Below are positions 25,410-32,900 of a DNA stretch of 64,000 nucleotides, piece after piece; position 1 is the stretch's first letter, and each line of letters begins with the position of its first letter. Origin of the DNA: Streptomyces pseudovenezuelae (GTDB lineage Bacteria > Actinomycetota > Actinomycetes > Streptomycetales > Streptomycetaceae); assembly GCF_029892565.1 (NCBI RefSeq), contig NZ_JARXVH010000012.1:124001-188000 (forward strand), written 5' to 3'. Under the pieces are notes generated by a model. The model had not been told where the DNA came from. It did no database searches and saw nothing but the letters and a program-made list of their open reading frames with translations. A program made the translations under genes and the position numbers.

Positions 25410-26187
25410 GCTTGACAACCTTGTTGGTGAGAGTGCCGATGCCTTCGATGGTGACGGCGACCTCGTCGCCGACGGTGAGCGGTCCGACGCCTGCCGGGGT
25501 GCCCGTGAGGATCACGTCGCCGGGGAGCAGCGTCATGGCCTCGGTGATGTTGACGATCAGATCCTCGATCGAGTGGATCATCTCGCTGGTGCGGCCGAGT
25601 TGGCGCTGGGCGCCGTTGACCGTGAGCTGGACGGTCAGGTCGGATGCCGTCGCGAGGTCCAGGTCCGTCTCCACCCAGGGGCCGAGCGGGCAGGAGGTGT
25701 CGAAGCCCTTGGCCCTGGCCCACTGCTTCTCACGCTTCTGGACGTCGCGCGCGGTGACGTCGTTCGCGCAGGTGTAGCCGAAGATCACGTCCTGGACGCG
25801 CTCGCGCGGGACCTCACGGCACAACCGGCCGATGACCACGGCCAGTTCGGCCTCGTGGTGGAGTTCCTCGGAGAAGGGCGGGTACTGGATCTCGTCGCCG
25901 GAGCCGACCACCGAGGTGGAGGGCTTGAAGAAGGCGAAGGGGGCGTCCGGTACCTCGTTGCCCAGTTCGCGCGCGTGCTCCGCGTAGTTGCGGCCGAAGG
26001 CCACGACCTTGCTGGGGAGCACCGGCGGCAGCAGCCGGACCTTGCTGAGCGGCACCTTCGTACCGGAGAGCTGGAAGTCCGTGAACGGGATGCCCTTGAT
26101 GATGTCGAGGACGAGCTCGTCCGGCTTGTCGCCCTCTACCGCGCCGAAGGCGACGTTCCCGTCGATGGAGAATCTGGCGATGCGCAC
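25402..26187 (-). CDS. Fumarylacetoacetate hydrolase-family protein
   Basis: A 261-residue member of the FAH family. VVAFGRNYAEHARELGNEVP opens the catalytic domain; metal-binding carboxylates are in HHEAELAVVIG, and the family segments FGYTCANDVTARDVQ, GFDTSCPLGPW and ILTGTPAGVGPL are present. Members hydrolyse or decarboxylate beta-diketo acids such as acylpyruvates and oxaloacetate; the substrate cannot be set from sequence. GTG start at 26187. Overlaps gltX by eight bases. Confidence 0.92.
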   Translation of the reverse strand: MRIARFSIDGNVAFGAVEGDKPDELVLDIIKGIPFTDFQLSGTKVPLSKVRLLPPVLPSKVVAFGRNYAEHARELGNEVPDAPFAFFKPSTSVVGSGDEIQYPPFSEELHHEAELAVVIGRLCREVPRERVQDVIFGYTCANDVTARDVQKREKQWARAKGFDTSCPLGPWVETDLDLATASDLTVQLTVNGAQRQLGRTSEMIHSIEDLIVNITEAMTLLPGDVILTGTPAGVGPLTVGDEVAVTIEGIGTLTNKVVKRG

Positions 26188-26256
26188 GGGATCCTGGCGC
26201 CCCTCACTGAGCCGGCTGGAGTCTGACGCTCCAGGCTAACGCGGTGAAGGAGGCCG

Positions 26257-26282
26257 GGCCGCGCGCATTACGGCGCGCGGCC
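26257..26282 (-). terminator. Terminator after the NPRRT-repeat gene
   Basis: A 10-bp GC-only stem (GGCCGCGCGC with GCGCGCGGCC) and six-base loop, 40 bases after the stop of the small gene. There is no T run. Confidence 0.6.
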
Positions 26283-26321
26283 GACCGTGCACTTCTGAAT
26301 CGCCCGCCCCCGCGCCGCGTA

Positions 26322-26510
26322 CTACTGCGCGACGGAGGCCGTCTCGGGCAGCTCCATGAGGATGGTGCGCCGGGGGTTGGCGGTGTGGGCGGGGAGTTCG
26401 ACGGAGTGTTCCGGCTGCTCCAGGGTCTGCAGTTCGCCGGCGTCGTCGAGGTCCACCAGCGTCGTGCGCCGCGGGTTGGCTATCGTGCGGAACATCATCG
26501 TCGTCTTCAC
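26322..26510 (-). CDS. Small protein with two NPRRT repeats
   Basis: A 62-residue protein from GTG 26510 (or 58 residues from the ATG at 26498). It contains TIANPRRTTLVDLDD and HTANPRRTILMELPE, two near-identical blocks separated by an acidic, Gln/Glu-rich linker (ELQTLEQPEHSVELP). There is no signal peptide, membrane segment or cysteine. Coding sense is supported by the conserved repeat at protein level with different codons at DNA level, and by a following hairpin. I do not recognise a characterised family. It lies between the FAH-family gene and conservon 1, on the opposite strand to the conservon. Function unknown; it could be a short-motif binding protein or a modified peptide. Confidence 0.7.
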   Translation of the reverse strand: MKTTMMFRTIANPRRTTLVDLDDAGELQTLEQPEHSVELPAHTANPRRTILMELPETASVAQ

Positions 26511-27117
26511 CGTTGTACGTGACCTTGTCGTGTCCGGGCGCCCGGACCAGGCCCAATACGGCTTCTGGCGGGCGCAGTTGTCAAAGTGTTACGTCTTGTA
26601 AAGCGTCAGGCTAAACATGCAATTCCCCTCCGAAGACACCAGGACCCCCGGATCCCCGTGTGAGTTTGCTCACGGACCCATGGGCAAACCGGTCAATTCA
26701 GGCCCGCAACCGACCCTGACGAAAGGGACATTGGGCACCTGAAGGCATCATTCCGCTCCTGATCATGGCGACTGGGACACCCCCCTAACGTGGTCGACTC
26801 GCGGACATAAGTCCGATATGCGGGAGATCCCTTTCTACGTCCGGTGACTCGCCACTCACATGCTGTCACGTAGGTCACGGCATGGCCCACGGGCCTTGTT
26901 GGAGATCCGGCACTGTGCTGGAATTCCACGGACCGCCGCAGGATCGAGCCGGCGCACAGGGGGCGTGAACGCAGCGCCAGTGGCGGCGAGAGGGGGAACC
27001 AGCGCCGGTCACTCACGACCAAACATTGGGGGGCGCGTTCAGGGCGCTCCCCAAGACGCCGACACCGTGTCCTTCCGTTTACCCGGAGGGGTGCCTGGTC
27101 CAGAGGTTGCGACGCTA
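26511..27117 (+). promoter_or_regulatory. Long upstream region of conservon 1
   Basis: This 607-base gap between divergent genes has no convincing gene. At 26659-26674 it holds TGTGA-GTTTGC-TCACG, which resembles a Crp box. AT-richer patches around 26575-26625 may be promoters. A frame open from 26860 to cvnA is Arg/Gly-rich and looks like read-through of non-coding DNA. The Crp resemblance is inference. Confidence 0.35.
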
Positions 27118-30100
27118 GTGCAGGGACGTTTCAAGAGGGATGGCAGTGCTTCGGCGGAGCCGGAGCCGCACGGCGGGGCTGGCCCCAAGGCTGGCAGCTC
27201 CTCGCCCCAGCACGCCCAGAACCCGGGCCCGGCCCCGTCCAGTGACGGCGGAGATCGCGCCGGGCGCCCTGGTGCGTCGACAACCGGAGGGCCGGCGGGC
27301 ACGCCCGCTCCCCCGGTCAAACCGCCCAAGAGCCCGAGTGGCCCCGGACCGCGTGTAGCGCTGCGCAACTGGCGAATCTCCACCCGCCTGGTGTCGCTGC
27401 TCGCGCTGCCCGTGGTCGCGGCCACCTCGCTGGGCGCCCTGCGCATCAGCGACAACATGGACGACATCCAGCAGCTGGACAACATGAAGCTGCTGACGGA
27501 CATGACCAAGCAGGCGACCGAGCTGGCCGCCGCGCTCCAGGAGGAGCGCGACCAGTCCGCCGGTCCGCTGGCGCACGGCTCCAAGGCGAGCGCGTACACG
27601 GTCAAGGGGTACCGGGAGAAGTCGGACCGGGCCGTCCAGAACTTCGTGGACGCGGCCGAGGAGATCGACACCTCCAGCAAGGACGGCAACCTCCAGGGCG
27701 TCCGCGAGAGCCTGGTCGGTGTGGTCAGCGACCTCGACCAGCTGGCGAAGATCCGCTCCACCGCCTACGAGGCCAAGGGCAACTCCACGCAGACGGTGGA
27801 GGCCTACCACCGCCTCATCACGCACCTGCTCGACCTCTCCCAGGACATGGCCGAGGCCACGAGCAACCCCGAGATGATCCAGCGCACGCGCGCCCTGGCG
27901 TCGTTCTCCTCCGCCAAGGAGTACGCGTCGATGCAGCGCGCGGTCCTGGCGGCCGCGCTGCCGGTGACCAACAACACCTTCGGTGACCTGTCGGACAACG
28001 ACCGGCTCTACGCCCAGTCGGCCCTGCAGAGCCAGACCTCCGAACTGCGCAGCTTCAAGAGCATCTACGGCACCGAGTCCGCGGCCAACCTCCTCAAGCC
28101 CATCGAGGAGAACAACGCCACGATCAAGGCCACCGACACCTACGCGGGCCGCGCGCTGGCCAGCACCGACGGCCTCGACGACCTGCAGAAGCGGTCCTAC
28201 CAGGACTGGGTGGACGACAGCTCCACCAAGATCGACCAGATGAAGAAGATCGAGCACACGCTGCTTGAGGACATGGAGCAGAAGGCCCGCGAGCTGCGCT
28301 CCGCCTCCGAGCGCGAGGCGATCATCTCCGGTGCGCTGATCCTGCTCGTGCTCGGTGTCTCCCTGGTCGGCGCCTTCGTCATCGCCCGCTCCATGATCCG
28401 CTCGCTGCGCCGCCTCCAGGAAACGGCCAACAAGGTCGCCCAGGACCGGCTGCCCGAGCTGGTCAAGCAGCTCTCCGAGTCGGACCCGCAGGACGTCGAC
28501 ACCTCCGTCGAGTCGGTCGGTGTGCACTCCCGGGACGAGATCGGCCAGGTGGCCGCGGCCTTCGACGACGTGCACCGCGAGGCGGTCCGCCTCGCCTCCG
28601 AGCAGGCCATGCTGCGGGGCAACGTCAACGCGATGTTCACCAACCTCTCGCGCCGTTCCCAGGGCCTCATCCAGCGTCAGCTCTCGCTCATCTCCGAACT
28701 GGAGTCCCGCGAGGCCGACCCGGACCAGCTCTCCTCGCTCTTCAAGCTCGACCACCTCGCGACCCGCATGCGCCGTAACGGTGAGAACCTCCTGGTCCTC
28801 GCCGGTGAAGAGCCCGGCCGCCGCTGGACCCGTCCGGTCCCGCTGGTCGACGTGCTCCGCGCCGCCGCCTCCGAGGTGGAGCAGTACGAGCGCATCGAGC
28901 TGGCCTCCGTGCCGACCACCGAAGTGGCCGGCCGTGTGGTCAACGACCTCGTGCACCTGCTCGCCGAGCTGCTCGAGAACGCGACCTCCTTCTCCTCGCC
29001 GCAGACCAAGGTCAAGGTCACCGGTCACGCGCTGCCCGACGGCCGCGTGCTGATCGAGATCCACGACACCGGTATCGGCCTCTCCCCCGAGGACCTCGCG
29101 GCGATCAACGAGCGGCTCGCCTCGCCGCCCACCGTGGACGTCTCCGTCTCCCGCCGCATGGGTCTGTTCGTGGTCGGCCGCCTGTCGCAGCGCCACGGCA
29201 TCCGCATCCAGCTGCGCCCGTCCGACTCCGGTGGTACGACCGCGCTGGTCATGCTGCCCGTCGATGTCGCCCAGGGCGGCAAGAAGACGCAGGGCAAGCC
29301 GGGTCAGGGCGCCGTCGCCGGCGGTCCGGCCGCCGCGCAGGCCGCCGCCGGTATGGCAGCGGCCCGACGTCAGGCCGGTGCCGGTGCTCCGGCGGGCGGT
29401 GCTCTCGGCGCCGGTGCGCCGGGCGGTGGCGCCCTCGGTGCCGGTGCCCCCACCGGTGGCCGGCTGGCCGCGGGTCAAGGTCCGCGGGCCGCGCTGCCCG
29501 GTGCGGGCCAGGGCAGCGGTCGTCCGGGTGGACCGGGCGGACAGCGTGGACCGCAGTCTCCGGGCGGTGCCCCCCAGGGCCGGCCGGCTCCCGCGGGCGC
29601 CGGGTCCGGTCAGGGACCGGGCTCGACGCAGGGCATGCAGCAGGTCTCGGGGCAGGACGGCCTCGGCCAGGACAGCTTCGGCGGCGCCCGTGGTGCCGTA
29701 CCGCCGCAGTCCGGTCGTGGGAACGCGCCTTCCGAGCAGGGGCAGGGTGGTGGCGGCCGGCGTGGTCGTCAGCCGCTGCTGCCGGGCCGCGGTGGTCCGC
29801 GGGCCGAGCTGCCGGGCGGCAACCAGCAGCAGCCCCGCACGCCGAGCTGGAGCGACGAGAACGCTCAGCCGCCGGTGCCGCGGGCCTCGCTGGACACCCC
29901 GCGCGGCCATGACGAGACCTCCCGGATGCCGCGGATCGACGCGACGAGCGAGATGCCGGCGGTCCCCCGCTACGACGAGCGGCAGGGTCCGGCTTCCACC
30001 TCCGAGTTCGCGCGCCCCGACTTCGGTGCCAACGGCAACCCGCAGCAGACGGGCCAGTTCGCCCGTCCCGGCGCGGAATCGCCGCAGCACACCGGCCAGT

Positions 30101-31023
30101 TCCCGCGTCCGGACCTCGACGCGCCGCAGCAGGGCGCGAACGGCTCGCAGAACACGGGTCAGTTCGTCCGCTCGGACGTCTTCGGCAGCCCGAACCACGG
30201 ACAGAACAACCAGAGCAACTCCAACAACCCGAACAACCCCGCCAACACGGGTCAGTTCGCCAGCCCGCAGGCCTACGACCCCGGTTCCACCGGGCAGTTC
30301 GCGGTGCCGGGCTACGACAACGGCTCCACCGGTCAGCACTCCCTGCCGGGCCGTCAGAACCCCGGTGGTACCGGGCAGTTCGAGCGCCCGCAGGCGAACG
30401 GCAGCGGCAACGGCGGCGGCGACTTCGGTCCGCCGCGTCAGCCGGTCCCGCCGCGCCCCCAGCAGCGTCCCACCCGTCCGGAGCCCGAGGCACTTCCGCC
30501 GGCCGGTCCCGGTGACGGTCGTACCCCGCTGTACGACACGCTGGAGACCAACTGGTTCCACGGTCAGGGCCAGAACGGACAGGGCGGGCAGAACGGGACC
30601 GGCTCCAACGGGGTCGTCCCGAACGGCCAGCAGAACGGCCAGCCGAGCAGTCGGCCGACCACCAACGGGAACGGCTCCGCGCCGGCCCCCCAGCCGCAGG
30701 CTCCTGCGGCTCCCCCTCAGCGTCCCGCTCCGACTTCCTGGCGCACGTCTCCGAACGACGACCTCGTTCGACAGGCGGAGCGTGTACGGCAGCCGGCCGC
30801 GGGCGGCGTCACCACCTCCGGCCTGCCGCGCCGGGTACCCCGGGCGAACCTCGTCCCGGGCACGGCTCAGCAGCAACAGCACCAAGCCGGTCCGCAGGTC
30901 TCGCGTGCGCCTGATGACGTACGCGGCCGGCTGACCAATCTCCGTCGGGGCATCGCGCAGGGTCGGGCCAACACCGGCCAGACCGGCAGCTTCCCGAGCC
31001 CCACTCACCAGCAGGAGCGTTAG
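27118..31023 (+). CDS. cvnA1: Conservon sensor histidine kinase-like protein CvnA (first conservon)
   Basis: A 1301-residue membrane protein. A short Pro/Gly-rich N terminus precedes a first membrane helix at about residues 91-110 (RLVSLLALPVVAATSLGAL); residues 110-395 are an extracytoplasmic nitrate/nitrite-sensor-like helical domain; a second helix lies near 400-420 (ALILLVLGVSLVGAFVIA). Then come a HAMP-like segment, a dimerisation region with LFKLDHLATRMRRNGENLL, and an HATPase_c domain (N box ELLENATSFSSP, G box DTGIGLSPEDL) to about 715. The last 580 residues are disordered, rich in Gly/Gln/Pro, with repeated TGQF motifs, and end in a conserved GLPRRVPRANLV...VRGRLTNLRRG motif. GTG 27118 is the likely start; upstream GTG codons cannot be excluded. 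First gene of the A-B-C-D conservon operon. Confidence 0.92.
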   Translation: MQGRFKRDGSASAEPEPHGGAGPKAGSSSPQHAQNPGPAPSSDGGDRAGRPGASTTGGPAGTPAPPVKPPKSPSGPGPRVALRNWRISTRLVSLLALPVVAATSLGALRISDNMDDIQQLDNMKLLTDMTKQATELAAALQEERDQSAGPLAHGSKASAYTVKGYREKSDRAVQNFVDAAEEIDTSSKDGNLQGVRESLVGVVSDLDQLAKIRSTAYEAKGNSTQTVEAYHRLITHLLDLSQDMAEATSNPEMIQRTRALASFSSAKEYASMQRAVLAAALPVTNNTFGDLSDNDRLYAQSALQSQTSELRSFKSIYGTESAANLLKPIEENNATIKATDTYAGRALASTDGLDDLQKRSYQDWVDDSSTKIDQMKKIEHTLLEDMEQKARELRSASEREAIISGALILLVLGVSLVGAFVIARSMIRSLRRLQETANKVAQDRLPELVKQLSESDPQDVDTSVESVGVHSRDEIGQVAAAFDDVHREAVRLASEQAMLRGNVNAMFTNLSRRSQGLIQRQLSLISELESREADPDQLSSLFKLDHLATRMRRNGENLLVLAGEEPGRRWTRPVPLVDVLRAAASEVEQYERIELASVPTTEVAGRVVNDLVHLLAELLENATSFSSPQTKVKVTGHALPDGRVLIEIHDTGIGLSPEDLAAINERLASPPTVDVSVSRRMGLFVVGRLSQRHGIRIQLRPSDSGGTTALVMLPVDVAQGGKKTQGKPGQGAVAGGPAAAQAAAGMAAARRQAGAGAPAGGALGAGAPGGGALGAGAPTGGRLAAGQGPRAALPGAGQGSGRPGGPGGQRGPQSPGGAPQGRPAPAGAGSGQGPGSTQGMQQVSGQDGLGQDSFGGARGAVPPQSGRGNAPSEQGQGGGGRRGRQPLLPGRGGPRAELPGGNQQQPRTPSWSDENAQPPVPRASLDTPRGHDETSRMPRIDATSEMPAVPRYDERQGPASTSEFARPDFGANGNPQQTGQFARPGAESPQHTGQFPRPDLDAPQQGANGSQNTGQFVRSDVFGSPNHGQNNQSNSNNPNNPANTGQFASPQAYDPGSTGQFAVPGYDNGSTGQHSLPGRQNPGGTGQFERPQANGSGNGGGDFGPPRQPVPPRPQQRPTRPEPEALPPAGPGDGRTPLYDTLETNWFHGQGQNGQGGQNGTGSNGVVPNGQQNGQPSSRPTTNGNGSAPAPQPQAPAAPPQRPAPTSWRTSPNDDLVRQAERVRQPAAGGVTTSGLPRRVPRANLVPGTAQQQQHQAGPQVSRAPDDVRGRLTNLRRGIAQGRANTGQTGSFPSPTHQQER

Positions 31024-31446
31024 TTGAGCCAGATGAGCCAGGCGGCACAGAATCTCAACTGGTTGATCACCAACTTCGTGGACAACACCCCAGGTGTGTC
31101 CCACACCGTCGTCGTCTCCGCCGACGGTCTCCTTCTGGCGATGTCGGAAGGCTTTCCACGTGACCGTGCCGACCAGTTGGCGGCCGTCGCGTCCGGGCTC
31201 ACCTCGTTGACGGCCGGGGCCTCCCGGATCTTCGAGGGCGGCGACGTGGCGCAGACGGTCGTCGAGATGGAACGCGGTTTTCTCTTCCTCATGTCCGTCT
31301 CGGACGGCTCGTCGCTGGCCGTGCTCGCACACCCCGACTGCGACATCGGCCTCGTCGGCTACGAGATGGCGCTCCTGGTCGACCGCGCGGGCGCGGTGCT
31401 CACACCCGACCTGCGCGCCGAACTACAGGGCAGTCTGCTCCACTGA
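31024..31446 (+). CDS. cvnB1: Conservon protein CvnB, roadblock/LC7 domain (first conservon)
   Basis: A 140-residue roadblock/LC7 protein (NLNWLITNFVDNTPGVSHTV, then VSADGLLLAMSEGFPRD and GFLFLMSVSDGSSLAVLA). Such proteins regulate small GTPases and probably act on CvnD. TTG at 31024 directly follows the cvnA stop and has AGGAG six bases upstream; the homologous gene of the second conservon starts at the same place with GTG and gives the same 140-residue length, which supports this start over ATG 31033. Confidence 0.93.
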   Translation: MSQMSQAAQNLNWLITNFVDNTPGVSHTVVVSADGLLLAMSEGFPRDRADQLAAVASGLTSLTAGASRIFEGGDVAQTVVEMERGFLFLMSVSDGSSLAVLAHPDCDIGLVGYEMALLVDRAGAVLTPDLRAELQGSLLH

Positions 31447-31557
31447 TCGGCACCGGCACCACCCGTCTCACCAAATCACCGTCCGGCCGCCACAATCCCC
31501 CCACCGGCCTCGTCAGACGGCACGACTGACCGACTTGCTGTCCCGCCCGGAGGATTC

Positions 31558-31953
31558 ATGACCCCGCCCACCGCCTCTCATGATCCGTACGCGGAGCCGT
31601 ACGAGGATGAGGGCGACCAGCCGCTGGTACGTCCTTACGCGATGACCGGCGGCCGGACCCGGCCGCGCTATCAGCTCGCGATAGAGGCGCTGATCAGCAC
31701 CACGGCCGACCCGGCAGCGCTCATGGGGCTGCTCCCGGAGCACCAGCGCATCTGCCACCTGTGCCGTGAGGTGAAGTCGGTCGCGGAGGTGTCGGCGCTC
31801 CTGGCCATGCCGCTGGGCGTGGCCCGGATCCTTGTCGCGGACCTGGCCGAGGCCGGGCTCGTCGCCATCCACCAGCCTGGTGGGGACGAGACGACCGGTG
31901 CGCCGGACGTGACCCTGCTCGAAAGGGTGCTCAGTGGACTTCGCAAGCTCTGA
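31558..31953 (+). CDS. cvnC1: Conservon protein CvnC, DUF742 (first conservon)
   Basis: A 131-residue DUF742 protein. It has a short acidic N terminus, then LVRPYAMTGGRTRPRYQLAIEALI and a winged-helix-like segment CREVKSVAEVSALLAMPLGVARILVADL (described by parts; the two cysteines of HLCRE and upstream are visible). Role in the conservon complex is not settled; the fold suggests nucleic-acid or protein binding. GGAGG lies eight bases before ATG 31558. Its last 20 bases overlap cvnD. Confidence 0.93.
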   Translation: MTPPTASHDPYAEPYEDEGDQPLVRPYAMTGGRTRPRYQLAIEALISTTADPAALMGLLPEHQRICHLCREVKSVAEVSALLAMPLGVARILVADLAEAGLVAIHQPGGDETTGAPDVTLLERVLSGLRKL

Positions 31954-32509
31954 CGGAGGGCGGGCAACCACCTCCGCGAAGATCGTGGTGGCGGGTGGCT
32001 TCGGCGTCGGCAAGACCACGTTCGTGGGCGCCGTCTCCGAGATCAACCCGCTGCGCACGGAGGCCGTCATGACGTCCGCGTCCGCGGGCATCGACGACCT
32101 CACCCACACCGGGGACAAGACCACCACCACGGTGGCCATGGACTTCGGCCGTATCACGCTCGACCAGGACCTGATCCTGTACCTGTTCGGTACGCCGGGT
32201 CAGGACCGTTTCTGGTTCATGTGGGACGACCTGGTGCGCGGTGCCATCGGCGCCGTGGTGCTCGTGGACACCCGGCGCCTGGCCGACTGTTTCCCGGCCG
32301 TGGACTACTTCGAGAACTCGGGTCTGCCGTTCGTCGTCGCCCTCAACGGCTTCGACGGGCACCAGCCCTACGCTCCCGAGGAGGTGCGCGAGGCCTTGCA
32401 GATCGGGCCCGACACCCCCATCATCACCACTGACGCCCGGCACCGGTCCGATGCCAAGAGTGCGCTGATCACCCTGGTCGAGCACGCTCTCATGGCACGG
32501 CTGCGGTAG
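31934..32509 (+). CDS. cvnD1: Conservon GTPase-like protein CvnD (first conservon)
   Basis: A 191-residue Ras-like nucleotide-binding protein. The P-loop is VVAGGFGVGKTTFVGAV, the switch/Walker B region is LYLFGTPGQDRFWFMWDDL, and VALNGFDG stands in the place of the N-K-x-D base-recognition motif; the Lys is replaced, so specificity for GTP is not certain. GTG at 31934 lies inside the cvnC gene with GAAAGGG as ribosome site. Terminal gene of the operon, followed by a terminator. Confidence 0.94.
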   Translation: MDFASSDGGRATTSAKIVVAGGFGVGKTTFVGAVSEINPLRTEAVMTSASAGIDDLTHTGDKTTTTVAMDFGRITLDQDLILYLFGTPGQDRFWFMWDDLVRGAIGAVVLVDTRRLADCFPAVDYFENSGLPFVVALNGFDGHQPYAPEEVREALQIGPDTPIITTDARHRSDAKSALITLVEHALMARLR

Positions 32510-32670
32510 CCGGCATCCAAGTCGGCAATGCCATACGGCAGTTGTCGTAGATGTCCCGGAGCCGACTGTGGCCTTTGACACGGTCGGCCTCGGTGTTCAT
32601 AACGTTTCGGCAGAGGAATCGGGTGGTACGGCCACGCGTCGTTGTCAGTCGGTGTCGCTGTGCGCACGGA

Positions 32671-32700
32671 AGCCCCGTCTTTTGACGGGGCTCGTTCTTT
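32671..32700 (+). terminator. Terminator of the first conservon
   Basis: A perfect 9-bp stem (AGCCCCGTC with GACGGGGCT), a TTTT loop and a CGTTCTTT tail, in the 391-base gap between conservons (32510-32900). The rest of that gap has no gene; the promoter of the second conservon should lie in the AT-richer part, about 32700-32830. Confidence 0.85.
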
Positions 32701-32900
32701 ATGACCGTTTTATCTGGGGCTTACATCACGTGGAAACCGTGCTTTCCGCTGTTTGGAAGAGCGCTGGTCGTCGTGCTGGAATGCCTGAACTGCCCATTAG
32801 TGAAAGACGTACTCAGTAGTACTGCGTACTCATGGGTGAACTGGGCTCTGAGACACTGCGGCACACCGTTGGTGCCGACCGCCGGAAGGTTGTTGGTCGA

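Noticed and set aside
23916..25415. Plus-strand frame of 499 codons opposite gltX
   Set aside because: No recognisable domain; gltX covers the same bases with both synthetase motifs.
26860..27117. Upstream extension of cvnA1 to 26860
   Set aside because: The added residues are Arg/Gly-rich, have no family match and no ribosome site; the family N terminus begins at about 27118.
27115..31332. Minus-strand frame of 1405 codons opposite cvnA1 and cvnB1
   Set aside because: It is a shadow of the conservon genes, which have clear kinase and roadblock motifs on the plus strand.
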